Shown: positions 33,502-46,313 of the stretch, one piece after another | How the letters are laid out: every line of letters begins with the position of its first letter | How positions within the stretch are numbered: the first letter of the stretch is position 1 | Assembly: GCA_019828545.1 (NCBI GenBank) | Contig: JACVRA010000159.1 | Location: 62,001-126,000 of the forward strand | DNA from: Paracamarosporium sp. OC-R06-R3 | Lineage: Eukaryota > Ascomycota > Dothideomycetes > Pleosporales > Didymosphaeriaceae | Direction of reading: 5' to 3' | Length of the DNA: 64,000 bases | Notes under the pieces: model-generated | Seen by the model: the letters and a program-made list of their open reading frames with translations, nothing else | The model's database searches: none | What the model was told of the DNA's origin: nothing | Position numbers and translations under genes: made by a program

Positions 33502-36500
33502 AAAGAAGATTCATATCTGTAAAAATTACGAGGTGAGCGGGTTCCACTTTTAGTTATTTCCATGCGGCCACCAAGAAAGAAAGATAGACCACAGATAGTG
33601 TCAAGGAAACAGCAGCTAATCCAACGACAACAGAATCTTCCAAAGCAACACGCAGGACCCCCTCCTGCTTCCTCCCACGCATCTCGAGCTCTTCCTCTCC
33701 ATCTCTTCTGATACCCCCTTTCCCTTTCCATTAGCTTACTTGCGTTTGCGTATTTGCTCTGCCCCAGAGAGACGTACGAATAATACCCCTTCGTCTTCTG
33801 TATCTTGCCGTTTTGCGCCTCCCCTGTTTATATGCGTGCGCGTGCGCGTACCTGATGTAGTAATGTCATACATTCATATATCCGTATATCTGTGTTTATG
33901 TTGAGTTGATCGTTTGGGGAGATTGTTCTGTGTGTGTGCGTGCGTGGTGGTGATGTTGGTGTGTGGGGTATGGAGTATGCAGGGCGCGTGAAGTACACAT
34001 GGGCGTGGGTGGACGGTTGGGTTAGTTAGGTCGGGTCGGGAGATGTAATGTCTTGTTCTGCTTTACGCTTGGTATATAGATGGGATGAAGGGAGGTATGG
34101 ACGGGAGATTGCAGGTTACTCCGAACGAAGAATGTATGTGTTCTCCTCTCATTGCTCTTGCTGGCTTCGCTTTACATCTATAAAGCCCCGTTTCACATCT
34201 TAGAGGGCCTTACGAATGGTCACGAGCGGGGTTTGTTTTCGAGAGTTGGTTTCTAGTAGGATGATGTGTACGACTTGCTCTGGATAGAGTATCTGAGGTG
34301 TTCCCTTAATCATAGCGAACTCGCGTAAGGACGATCGTAAGCTACTATCTCTGTTTTGCAACGATGGGCTCGAGGTCGTAAAGCGGACTTGGGCAGTTAT
34401 AATACCATGGCAATTGTTCCTGAACCTCGTGCATTGCACATCACACACTGACCATTCGGCGTCAAGTAGACTACTAGAATCACTCACATTCACATCTTAA
34501 GCACTTCTTAGGATACAATGTTCTTGGATATCTCGCTACTTCTCCGCCGGGTTGAGTATTGCTCTTACTTCCGCAGATCTTGCACCACTGCACTGTCTTA
34601 CAATGAACTTGCGTTGACTTGCGGGGTACTGAAGTAGTTGATGATTCATAGTCTGAGTGGAGCACCCTGCACTAGAAACTTTCGATCAGGTGTATATTGA
34701 TTAATGCCGCAGCAAAATTCGTAATGAGAATCGTGCACTTCGGATTTTCAAATTCATAATTGTCCTATAATGCTCATCTGGAATACAATGTCCCGTCAAG
34801 AAACCTGAATCGCTACATCACCAGCGCGTGTTCCCGGCTTTTCCTTCCCGTTACCAATGCCATGTCTAACATTACCACTCCTCGTCTTCTCAATCCCTCA
34901 AAACCCCAAGCGTTCTTTCCAACCACTGCCCTTCCACCTATTCATTAAATCGCGCAAGGCCCTCTAAAACCGACACAAACCGCGCATCTTACTGCCCAAG
35001 CATCCCCACCCCGAACATACCCACCTCCTTCTCAATTTTCCTCACGACCCACAATCTGTAATCCATTTCCACCTCGGCTCAGACTCCATGTGCACATGCA
35101 CGCACGCAGATACGCGGGCAAGCGTGTCCGTGTTCCGTACCATGGTTCGGCACTACCCGCCTGCGCCATGGTTCAGGACCCTTCTATTTTCGCGTTGTTT
35201 CCATGTGTAGATATTTCGACGAGAGCCGATCTAGGCAGCGCGTACCTTGGTACAGACGCAGAGTCCGTACCGCGGGATAAGAGAGGGGTAATCCCGATTG
35301 CGTGTATGCAAGGTACATTACATGTCTTCTTCTTGGCTACCTTATTTTTGCAGTGGATATGGTTCCGTAAGTGTTTGTTAGCGTGTGTCCTTGCGGATGT
35401 TGTATTAGTGTTGGATGTCATGTGGTTGGCTTCTACTAGCCGATGGGTACTCAGCACAGAGCGCTTTCCAGCCAGAGTTGTTGACAGTGAGGCTGTATAG
35501 ATCGGAGGGACGCTGCATGTAAGGCGTGATCCTTCTAGATGCTTTGGCGCCTCTACCACACGTGCATGTTGAGGAGATCTCGTCCCAGGGAACACCTGTA
35601 TGTAGCTCATCTGTCTCCTGTAGTCTTTTCGTACTGACAGATCTACCGTTGGGACGGGCTTGTCAAGGGGCCGACTTCCGTGCTTTTGAGCGTCTCGGGG
35701 TTAGGGTTCTGCATCAAGAGATGAGATATGTCTCCCTTGGAACGTCGCTGATTCATTGTCTAGGGTCAGAGTAGTAGCTTAGTATTTTCTACCCAATATC
35801 CTGCGCGCAATATCCGTCACGATGAAACTAGTATCGTGTTCTACTTCAACGTGTTTGTGTTCCAGGACATTGACATCCCATGATGACGCGAACACTGGGT
35901 GCAGCTGACCGACAGAGAACATGAACCTGCACAGCTAGTCGTTGTTCCATCTAGGCTACTACACACCATGGGTACGTAGCCGTAGCCAGTTATGGTCGGT
36001 TATCATTGCCTGTGTTAGCCGCAGCGACGCAGTGCTATTGTGACATCTCAACTTCAAAATAGAACATGATAGAAGTTGTGTAGGGTGTGATGTTAATCTT
36101 GTATTCTTCGGCAACGGCCGTTCCGGGCGTGTAGGATGCAATTGCAACTTCTAAATGGTCAGACCCAGTTCGCGTCGGACAGAAAAATTTCTACGATCGC
36201 CGATTCTGGACAAAGGACCGGGTGTACAGCAATCCTGTTGACGATTTTCTGTGTTGATAGCCGGCCAGGCCCTCAGTCCACTTTTGTAACTGCTACAGTT
36301 GCCCTACGACAGAAAACATGGCAATTTACCTACATTCGGTCTACATTACCATACCTTTTCAAGTGAAAGCTCGCATGGAGCAGCCCCTTGAATATCCTCT
36401 TCAAGATATTTTAGAAGGTAATGAGAGCGAGTGAGGATGACCTCCATGCTGTGGCTTGATAAAGAACCGTACTGTAACATGTTAATCAAGTCCACCTGCT

Positions 36501-38483
36501 CAGATCATATCAGGGCAGTGCCAATCACTTCATCACACCCACTTCCTCTCCACCAACAGCTTATATACTTACTCTCAAACGAGGAATAAAACGAACATGA
36601 CACCGGAAGAAGGATACAACAACAAAAAACAACTCCGTCCCAACTAATATAATATACAACGAACTCCATCCCAAAAACCATAGCCACATACAAGCCACAC
36701 AAACACCAGCACCGTAAACTACCTTACTCCATCCACCATCCACTCGCCATACCAATTTTCTAAAACCACATCACACCACCACAACCCTACCTTAACCCCT
36801 CCCCTCCCAAACTCCACCAATCTAAACCAGCACACCAAATTTTCCATCATACTCCTTCCATCCCTCCAACCTCCACTCCCCAACCCCACAAAACCAGCCC
36901 TTTACTCCACCACCCTAGACCCATCTAGAATCCCCGATCAACAATACTTACCCTGAACCCCCCACTTTTAAAAAGCAAAGAAAATAAAAATTGCCTCACT
37001 CTAGAAAAAAATACACGTCATCCGTTAGGCATCCAACGTGAAGTGAGGTACAAGGTCGGTGTTTCACATCCCGCGTACGAGCGAGGAGCACAGTAGAGTG
37101 GAGGGTGGGAGGGTGGAATGGAGTGGAGTGGAAGGAAAGACGGGGTCTGTTTGTGTGGGTAGTGTAGGTAGTTGGATGAGAGAGGAGAGAAGAGAGGAGA
37201 TGAGTGCTGTTCTACTCTATTCTGCTCTACTCTACTTCTCTACTCCATGCAATGTATTATACCCAAACTTACCTTTTCCTCCCATCCCCTCCCTCCCCCA
37301 TCACACCAAACCCACATCAAACCCAGCTCAGACCAACCCACACAACCCAAAGCAACCAAATCCAAAAAGGCAACTTCCACGTCCAGCCCACCTATTTATA
37401 TCTCCCCTTCCCACTCGCCCGGACACTTCGAGCGAATTTCTCTAGCCTTAGCACTAGCCGTCGCTCGCTGGGGGAGTAAGTGCGTGGGTTCTCGCAAACG
37501 AGTGTAGTGTCGGGCGCTACGACGGACGGACGGACAGACGGACAGACGGACAGACGGACGGTACAAGTGCAAAGGCAAGGATGCATGCCTGCCGTCGCGC
37601 GCGCGCATCATTACTTATTTGGACTGAGGAAAGTCCAGCGAGCGATGTACCTACCTGCCTGTAAACAACGCAAGGCAAGGTTTGTTTGCACTGCACTGCA
37701 CTGCACGGCACGACGGGATAACCAGGTAGCAAAGTAGCTAACCAGCGGCCAGTCCAAAGGACGACCAAAGCGATACCTCTACATACTAATAGACTAGACT
37801 AGACCAGAGTAGACAGACGGAGCGTGAAGTGCGCGGCTCCAGTCGCCGAGACATGGATGGCGGGGACGACGTCAATAAAAGACATGATATGATGCCATGC
37901 ATGACCGAAGTCTTGAAGAAGCGCAGAGAGACAATTCCGCCACGCGCTCAAAGAAACACACCAACCCCCCGCACTAATTACGATACATGAGCGAAGCATA
38001 CTTTTGAATATCAATTGCCGGCTCCGCAGTCGAGCCTGTGTTCTTCCCATGCCACATAATCGCCTGCAAACACGTGTCGTTCGTGTTTTGTTGAATGTAA
38101 GTACCCCACTAAACGCCCTATATTGGTGCTGGATATCTCGAGTGAAGCTGGCTGAAACCGCTGTCTCTCATCGCGTCAAGGCGCCCTTGCCTCGCCAGCG
38201 CCCAAAGCCCGCATCCTGCAAGATGCTAATCGCCCATCTCTTACTTTCCGAAAAAAAAAAAAACAAAGGAGTGGGTACCGTAGAGAACACCGAGAGAAGA
38301 TATATGTGACAAATCCGTGGATCGTGGGTGATGCAAGGGTATGCTATTGTACAAAAGACCGGTCAACTTTTCGCTTTCCACCGTGATTATTATTGGCCAA
38401 ACGTCCGGATGGACTCGCGGCGTGCGAGTCGTATTTGGTGAGGAGATATCGATGGAATGCGTCCGGACTGTAGGCAAATGCAA
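33502..38483. other. Long gene-poor convergent spacer
   Basis: About 5 kb between the stops of the Msb1 and bHLH genes. No convincing coding frame is seen; the longest frames (about 130-145 codons near 35.1-35.6 kb) lack conserved content. Base use is strongly strand-biased. About 33.90-34.05 kb is G/T-rich. About 36.54-36.97 kb is almost G-free (A/C-rich). 37.08-37.20 is G/A-rich and 37.20-37.43 pyrimidine-rich. A (gacg/gaca)gacg-type microsatellite lies at 37,523-37,560 and an A12 run near 38,252. Confidence 0.5.
37523..37560 (+). repeat. Tetranucleotide-type microsatellite (GACG/GACA)
   Basis: Short run alternating ggac/gacgg and gacagacgg units. Confidence 0.6.
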
Positions 38484-40386
38484 TTAGCGATGAGGGTGCT
38501 CGTAAGTCCGAGGACCGGCAAATTCGACCCCTTGCATCGCCGTGGGCGCAGGGGCTGCCCATTGTGGCGCTTGCGTGGGATTCTGTTGCTGCTGTTGCTG
38601 CTGAAGCGGTGGTAGGATGTTCGTAGTCGATGCCGGCGTATTTGCATACTGCTGGGCCAGCATGCCTGTCATGCTTCCATATACGTGAGGTTTGCCGGGG
38701 TCCACACGTTGGAGATGTTGCCACACAGCAGCTATCTCGTTGCGCAAAAGCTCATTCTCCTCCTGAGCTCGGCGGCAGTACTCGGCGTCAGGCCGTAGTC
38801 GCGCATTCTCCGCGCGCGCAGTCTCGTGAGCACGTCCCAGGTTCTTGATATACTCGATAGCTGCCACAAGTCAGCAAGGCCACCAACAAGTTTGAAAAAA
38901 ATCATACATTTGGTCAAGATTTCCCATTTGCTGGATTTGCTGCCGGGCGAATTGGGCAGAATGGCATTGAGCTCGTCAAAGAGATTCTTCATCTCACTTC
39001 TACGTTTTCGTTCTGCCATTTTGTGGCTTACGCGAAGCTCAGGGGTGCGGCTATAGTTTCCGCCGCCAGCAGCGGCTGCTTGTTCAGCAGCCTGCAAGCT
39101 TGTGACGTTGCGATGTTGCATTGAGTGATGATGTGTGGTAGGGATGTCTGTTGAAATTAGCAGTTGATCCACAACGAAGTGTTGGCTGCATACCATCGTC
39201 TAATCTCTTCTGTCCAGTTGGGAGGTTTGAGTCTGTGGTGAAGATGCTACTATTAATAGAGGCAGCAAAGCTATTCTGACGGGACGGAACTGAGTGTCCA
39301 ACGCTAGAGTCGCCACTGCTAGAACCCCTCCTATCGAGTTCAGGCTCGGCAGGGAAAGCCCAAGCATAACCTTTTGTCGGTGCAGCAGCCATGGGATCGG
39401 GCATACCAGACACGCTTCGTGGGTTGGGATTGATCACAGGCGCCCTCCGTGGAGGGTGGTTTGTGCGGACTCCCGCTCTAGGTCCGAGGGGTGATAGTGG
39501 TGAGGCGCCATTGGGACGTTGGTCAACTGCAGTGATGCCTCGCTGTTGTTGCAGGTTCGATACTAGGGATACTCGCGAAGCATTCTGGCTATCGTAAGGA
39601 GATCCGGGACTAATGGCAAGATGGGTCATGCCAGCATTCATGCGACTGTCCACGCTGCTACGACGCGAATCGTACAAGGGCTGCGAATTTGCCTCAAAGC
39701 TTAGACGGTTATCAAAGCCCTGGTTAAGCGAGGGCAGCGCATTGGGCTGCAATGTGATTAGATGACTTCATGATGGAGGGAAAGTTTGCGCACCGGCTGC
39801 TGTACTGAGGACAGGCCAGAAGGATACCGTGCCGACGAAGGTGTATCAGGCACTCCATTGCGCGATGGCGAGTCCTCAGCATTCAAAATGGTCTGCAGCT
39901 GCAGGCCCATGGTGTTCGATACACCCGAGGAATCTAGCGTGGGTCAGAACCGGAATGTACCGTGGAATTGATGGGGTTGGCAGATGCCATGCCAGATGCA
40001 GGAATGGAAACGGAATCAAAAAAGGGAATGGCAGGCCAAAACTTACGCTTGCTCTGAGAAATGGACCAATTGCCAGAGTCACGAGCCTCGCGAGACTCGG
40101 AGTGTTGCCGCAGGCGCACAGGGCTCTGCTCGGCAGAAAGGTTGCTGGTGAGGGATGCGATCGAAGGTAGTGCCTGAGACAGGCTTGTTGGAGGCTGAGG
40201 CACTCATTAGCAGACGTTCTAGGGTGCAGCTGCTGTCTCGTCCAAGTTCGCCCGCGTGGGCAGGCACGTGTCGAGGTGTAGTCTGGTTCCCGATACATGG
40301 CCCACGCTGTTGAACAGGCGTGTTGAGAAGGCATATGTGGAGACATGCGAACATATATAACGTACCTGCGGCCGCTGCTGTTCCAT
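38484..40386 (-). CDS. Basic helix-loop-helix (leucine-zipper-like) transcription factor
   Basis: Six exons, complement(38484..38860, 38908..39147, 39194..39746, 39794..39933, 40047..40194, 40366..40386), give 492 aa. The first exon is only seven codons (MEQQRPQ); the first intron is about 171 nt and the second 113 nt, longer than elsewhere here. The N-terminal half is Pro/Ser/Asn-rich. The bHLH lies near residues 308-365: RVSHKMAERKRRSEMKNLFD (His, Glu, Arg at the positions that read CACGTG-type E-boxes), loop PNSPGSKSSK, helix 2 WEILTKSIEYIKNL. The helix continues into a heptad segment (ETARAENARLR, then EENELLRNEIAAVWQHL) and a glutamine tract of seven. Nuclear, dimeric regulator; target genes unknown. 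The splice inside helix 2 keeps the phase. Confidence 0.88.
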
Positions 40387-43300
40387 AGCGGTCGTGATGC
40401 ACTTTGCACTACGGCAGTCTAGCAGCGACTCCCGGCGTGAGTTGGAGGGAGGGAGTGAGTGAGAGAGGGAGGGGTGATGCAGAGAAGGCCAGCGGGTGGG
40501 CGGGCCAATGGCGAGCACGAACGCGGGCTGGGTCGCGGGACGTGCTCTAGGATGCTATACCGGCGTGTTGCTCGCGGAGGGAGCAGAACAAGAAGGGATT
40601 GGCACAGCAGCCGGGGCAAGAGCAGCCGGGGCAAGAGCAGCGGAATGAGGGTGAAGGAGCGCTCGGGCGGGCAGGACCAGCACGGCAGGCAGGCGCGGCG
40701 CACGGGATGGTGGTGGTGGTCCCTTCTGGGGACTCAGTCACGGCGCGAGGCGGGGCAGCGCGAATCTCCCGTCGCCAAGCAGCGCTCGATCTCAGGGAGC
40801 AGGCGTAGTAAGCGTCCTGCGTGCCGAATACCAGGAATCCAGTCACTGCGCGGCGTGGGCGGGCGGGGTCCGGTGGTGGGTGGTGGGTGGTGGTCCTCGG
40901 GCGCGCAGCAGCGGCAACGGCAGCAGCACGACGTCGAAGTAGAGATGACCGCGTCGCCTCTACACGTCGACCATGGAGCTGGCGGCGCTGAGCGGCCAAA
41001 CGGGACGTGGCTGCAGAAGTCTCCGGGCGGGCGCGGCGGTGGAGGGCAGTGGCAGTGGCAGGGCGGCGGTGGGATGGCTGGACCTGGGGCGCACGACTGG
41101 CACGACTGGCAGTGAAGACTCGAGTCGGGGGAGCGTGGCGTCGTGTGGGCGTCGCACAGCAAGAAAACAAACGTCCTAGGAATTGGCGGCGTCGTGATTT
41201 GGTCGAGTAACGCGGGCAAACATATCCTGGAGGAGGAAGGGAGCGCAGGGCACGTCGCAGGCTCCCTCGAACGGGTGGACAGGGACAGGCGTGCCTTGCA
41301 TGCAGCGGGATGGACGGGCAGAGAGTCGAGGGGGCCGAGGGCCTGGCCGTGTGTGTACAACAGACGAAGTGGAGGTCACTGGAGCCTCTGCGCAAGACTT
41401 GGTCGCGGAGGACGATCCGCAAGGGCACGGCGGGCGGCCAATTAATGCCAGGACGCCCGCCCAGAACGAGGCCGCTTGCACGTGGGAAATGGTTCAATAA
41501 GGCTTCGTGTATCTAAGCAGGGCTCCTAGTGGCGGCTACCTGCACCTAATATGGCGCCCTGTCTTGTGCGCGAACAGGTGCCGGACTGGTCAGACAGCAG
41601 CGAGCAGCAGGCGGCCAGCGGCCAGCAGCCCGCGGGGGGCACGCCGGGCTGGCAGCGGCAGCGGCAGCGGCAGCGGCAGGACGACGGCCGGCAGCAGACG
41701 ACGGCCACCTACAACGAGCAGCGCATCGTCCAGCGCACTCCAGCGCACCGCATCCCGCGACCTGGGGGCAGCGGCGTGGGAAGGATTTAGGGTTGCTAGC
41801 CCGCCCGGGCTTTCGCGGCGGCCATGGCTGCTCGCCTACCGCCACGAGGGCTGCTCTCCGCGCCGCTGAACAAGACGATCCACTCCGCATTGGGCCTGCC
41901 TGCGGGAGCTCCTCGTGCGCTGCCCGTCGTCGACATGTGCCACGTCGCATCCTGATACGCTGCCCGTGGTGTCGACGCTGCCAGCCAGACCACGCCCGCC
42001 CACGTTTGGCCTCTCGACACAGCCGCCGCCGGTCTCCCTGTCCACCCGCCGCGAACCCCGATCCACATCCCAGATCCCAGAGCCACTCTCGACTTTTGCC
42101 AGAACCAAGCCTCATTTGCCCTGCCAATCATCTGCCGGTGCGGGAAGACGCCCTCTTCAACCCACCCCGTGTCCACTCTCAACGGTACCCCGTCCGCCGT
42201 TGCATCTCGTAAGGCGAGATCGTCCCTTTCGGACGCCGGTTGCATTTCGACACGTTCGGTAGCTCGGGATCGACAGCCTCAATCTCTCATGCCGGACCCC
42301 GCGTGCAAGAGGCTACGTTCCGCTGCAGCATGCTCGATGGGTAGCCAGGACGTCGCACTGCATCCCAAAGTCACGTTGGTATCACACTGCAGCACGCCAG
42401 GGCCGTCCTCGCTGCGCTGCTCTGCTCTTTGCACGGCTGCTCCTCGGCAAGGGGAACTGGCCCAGTCGGAGCAGGGCTGATGGACAGCAGCAGCCACAAA
42501 GTGTCCATGTACGTTGGGTCGTGCGACCACTCAAGACTGTCTGCTGTCGACGACGTGAACATCATAGACATTTGCTCCGTGCTAAGTGTGACTTGATGGG
42601 CTCAACAATGAGGCGCTGATGTGGTCACTTGGGCGGCCCAACGTCCATTTGACCTGTTTCATGGTCATTGCGTTACACGGCTGTCTTCAGCTTCGGATCA
42701 AACCAACGCGTCTGCGTACCAAAGGAGAGGCTGTCAGGAACCTGCCGTAGACCGAAGCGTTCCGTCGTCTGCAAAGTCTCAGCGTGTTTCTCGGCTGTGC
42801 TTGTCTGCGCCCTTCCTGGGCCCATTCACCACTGCCCTCCGTGATACGCAAGCTTGAATGCTCCAAAGCCGCATGCAACGCAACGGCGTGTCGCCATGTC
42901 ACCGCCCTCAGATTGCACCCGAGCGGGCAGGTGCGACCACACCCCGATCCGAGAACCAGGTCGCAGTCAAACGGCTTGGTGTCAGGCGTAGTTGCATGTC
43001 TGTACTTTACGGCACGGCGCAATTGCTTCCCTGATCTGTATCGTAGACCCCGCGTGTCCCTGACTGGCGCACGCCTGTCTCACCCTGAGCTTACCTGCCG
43101 TCTGTCTAGGTACGCAACGAGCAGCGTCAACGGCTCTTTGGTGGTAGCATCCAACGTGCGCCGTACTGCATACGATGAAACTTTAGGAAGGCGCACAGCG
43201 CCGGGACTCGGCTAGACGTTGTTCACTTACAGAACTAACTGCTGTGCATTCCCAGCAGCAAGCACAGATAACCCTTACAGGCATTGCGTCTAGTGCGCGA

Positions 43301-44312
43301 AGGAACATACCTTGCAAAGCGGACTGCCCGCGGTACTCGGTACTTCTCAACACGAGCCTATGCCATGTATCAATAAAGCAAACACGTGGTCGTACGATGA
43401 ATTCCACCTGCCATGGGCCTAACTCCGCGAGCCAAGCCACCAGATGGCGTGCAGAAGTAGCTCAAGGCATGGTTGCGCAGACAGACGGCACGTTCAGAGG
43501 CAAGGAGAATTCCGTTCAAACGTCTGCTGTCGTGTACCATGCGTCAACCTGCCAGTAACTGAACCGGCCCCAGGTGCGACTGTTGGGGGCCTCGATGGTG
43601 GCACGATGGTACTACCACGGTCCGGCAACGTATGCCATCCTCATCACCAAAGGAGAAACACGACATGCAGGCGACTCAGGAGTCGTCGCTTTTCGGAAGG
43701 AGCGCGGTGCTTCCTGACCATGAGCGAATCTGCCTTGCCATGGGTCCGAAAATGCTCCCGTCCGTGGCTAGAGCAAGAATCGCATATGTACAGCAGTCAC
43801 AAACATGATGACCATCCGTCCGTCGTGCAGTCCAACCAAGCGTGCGCCCAGAACTACCCCATACCGGATGCATGTGCACCTCCTCAAACGGCGCGGGCGC
43901 GAGACTACGTGCTTGGACAATGGGACAAAGCCCGAAATGAATCTAAGACTTTCGATATCGGGGAACAGCGCGCATGCAGCAGATCGACGGACGGACTTCG
44001 CGATCCCTTGATCCTGGGCCGGGGCAATAAAAAGGAATGGGATGGCCACGCTGCGGCAGGCATCCGGCAGGCATGCACGCGAAAGTCACCGAGCATGTCA
44101 AAGATTATCGTCTGTGCAGGCCACGGGCCGTTCGCCAGATTTCGTCTAGAGATTGACTACGATCGGGCGCCGCCGTGGCTAGCCGGAAGCGGAAGGTGGC
44201 GACGGGACGCGGGGCAGTCACGTGCCGACGTTTGCCTGTGGAGCGCCGCGCTTCTTGGAAGAGGCGCGCCGTGGGGTAGCTGCTCGACAGACGCGTCTTG
44301 GGCCGTACAGAC
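40387..44312. promoter_or_regulatory. Long divergent, partly GC-rich upstream region
   Basis: 3.9 kb between the bHLH start and the next plus-strand gene. 40.45-42.1 kb is strongly GC-rich with simple repeats (caagagcagccggggcaa-type duplication near 40,595-40,635; cagcgg repeats at 41,650-41,680) and long overlapping frames on both strands (up to about 316 codons). Their Arg/Pro/Ala composition, disagreement between strands and lack of motifs argue against genes. 42.2-44.3 kb has mixed sequence with no recognisable coding content apart from a 341-codon Cys/Arg-rich frame ending in the next gene. Confidence 0.45.
41650..41680 (+). repeat. CAGCGG hexanucleotide microsatellite
   Basis: Five near-perfect cagcgg units in the GC-rich region upstream of the bHLH gene. 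Confidence 0.6.
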
Positions 44313-45645
44313 ATGTCGGGCACCGCACTTTCGGGCACCATGGCACCCGCTGGCGCCGACAACTCCCCAGCTGTGCCTCTCGGTCGCGGGGGCGTGTTTC
44401 CCTTCTTGCACCTTCCCCGCGAGCTTCGCGACCAGGTACGTTTCTCGTGCTGTGCACCTTCCTGAGTAGCAGCAAGCTCACGTCGAATAGATCTACGACT
44501 GCGCCTTCGCCATCCAAGATGACCGCGACGACGAGGCCCTTCGCATCGAGCGACGCCACTTGAGATACTTCAGGCCCTCTGCCGCGTCCATCCTGCTTCT
44601 GCTGCACCACGAGTACTTTCTGCTGAACCGCCAAGTCGCGCGCGAAGCTCTTGAGACCCTCTTCAAAAACCACACCGTGTACTTCAGCTGTGGTCCGTAT
44701 GTGCTAAAGCAGCTTCTCGCTAGGATTGAAAGCACCGGCGGGCCTGGCAAGCAATGGCTGAAGCGCATCAACAAGATCGAGCTTGACTGGGCCACCTTCC
44801 CCAATCTTCGCAGCTACCCACCAGAGCGAAGCGAGGGCAATCACTTCTGGCTCGAGGACGACCAGCACGAAGTAGACGTCGACTACATCCGCGGCGCACA
44901 GTACAACGGGCACTACGACGAGCACGACTGCGAAGGAGGCTACTACGACGACAACTTCTACGCCGCCGAAGACAGCTCCCTGTATCCCCAGCGCGACGCG
45001 CAACCCCCCGCCGCACACCCAAACGACCCCTTCGGTTTCTCCACGCACTACCCCTTCGTCGACCCGCGCCGTCCCCCCGCCTCCGCAAACGACATCAACA
45101 CCAACCTCGACCTCCTCGTCGACGTCGAAGTCACCCCTCTCTTCGAGTACCTCTCCACCCCGACCTTCGCCCTCTCAAGCATCACCCTCCCTCTCTACTT
45201 CATCTCCAAGACCTCGCACCGGAACCGCAACGCCACGCGCCCCGGGTACACACTCACGCTCAACATACGATACTGGGTCTACGTCTGCATCCATGCGCTC
45301 CTCATGCTGCACAAGTCAGACACCTTCCAGGAAGTCCGCGTCAAGTACCGGCCGTGCGACGTCTGGGCGAGCATGGAACCAGCAGATGATTTGCAGAGGG
45401 TGCTGCAGAAAGGCGTGTGGTTCAGGGAGGGCGAGGATCCCGCCAACGAGAGGGAGGGCGAGGGAGAGGCGTTCCGCGCTGTGTGGCAGGGCCTGAAGGA
45501 GAGGGGCATGTGCAAGGGCGATGATAGGCTGGGATTGAGTGCTGAGGTGAAGTTTGTGAAGTGGGAGGGCGATTTGAATAAGAGGGTTGGAGATGAGCTT
45601 GAGGTTGTGTTCACGAAGGGTGAGCGTGAGACCTTGAGGTCTTAA
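44313..45645 (+). CDS. Fungal F-box/2EXR-like protein of unknown function
   Basis: Two exons, 44313..44435 and 44491..45645, give 425 aa; the 55-nt intron falls inside the diagnostic motif. The joined motif FPFLHLPRELRDQIYDCAF is the short leucine/proline motif that opens many Pezizomycotina F-box-like or 2EXR proteins. It is followed by the usual hydrophobic strand SILLLLHHEYFLLNRQVARE and an ALETLFKNHTVYFSCGP segment. The middle is acidic and Tyr-rich (HYDEHDCEGGYYDDNFY), and the C-terminal part is again ordered. Such proteins are numerous and lineage-expanded; some may recruit substrates to SCF ligases, but no partner can be named here. Confidence 0.75.
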
Positions 45646-46082
45646 GACCACGTAGAATGTTGGGTACCGAGTGGTTTTGAGTAAGATTGGATGCTGAGTG
45701 TGCGTGATATGAAAAGAGAAGAGGACTAGGATATGGCGTTGCTGAGTGCGATGTTGCACTGACATGACATGATATGGCGAAGAGAAGAGGAGAAGAGTAT
45801 CGGACATGCCATCAGCGGATGTCTCTTGGGTAGCTATACCCTCAAGCCCCAACCACAAGTTCTTGTATACCTGCACCGTCCAGCTACAACGCAAAACCAC
45901 GCTCTTGTATACCTGCGCCGTCTGCCAAAATACATACACCCACCGGGTCTACTCTACTCTACTCTAGTCTAGTCTGCTCTAGGTACTTATCAAGTACGAC
46001 CTGATGATTGAATCAAATTAAATCAAATCGAACCAAATAAATCACAATAATATAATATATCATACGTACATATCGTAAATAC

Positions 46083-46313
46083 TGTCTCTCCTGCTCCTAC
46101 ATGTGTGCGTGTGTGCGTGCTCTCAGCCTAGTTGAATTTGAATGTAAATTTGAATATGAATATCAATCTAGAATGGGTGAGTTGGTCATGCTAGAAGCCA
46201 CACATAGCATGAATCCTGTCTCTCCTCTTACATGTGCGTGTGTATACGTGCGCTCAGCCCAGTTGAATTTGAATGTAAATCTGAATTTAGAATGAGTGAA
46301 TTGGTCATGCTAA
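46083..46313 (+). repeat. Imperfect direct repeat, two copies of about 100 bp
   Basis: Both copies run from tgtctctcctg/c..tacatgtg through cagttgaatttgaatgtaaa to gaattggtcatgcta. They are separated by 23 nt. Confidence 0.65.

Noticed and set aside
35090..35610. 136- and 145-codon ORFs in the 33.5-38.5 kb spacer
   Set aside because: Opposite strands over the same bases, no motif, low-complexity neighbours.
39545..39570. GGTTCGATAC, resembling a tRNA B box
   Set aside because: Falls inside a bHLH exon with no cloverleaf partner sequences; no tRNA gene was found in the window.
40459..42212. Long ORFs on both strands (218, 316, 193 and other codons) upstream of the bHLH gene
   Set aside because: GC-driven Arg/Pro/Ala-rich frames overlapping on opposite strands, without introns, motifs or plausible starts.
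43444..44469. 341-codon plus-strand ORF
   Set aside because: Cys/Arg-rich, without domains, and its end overlaps the clearly conserved first exon of the F-box-like gene in another frame.
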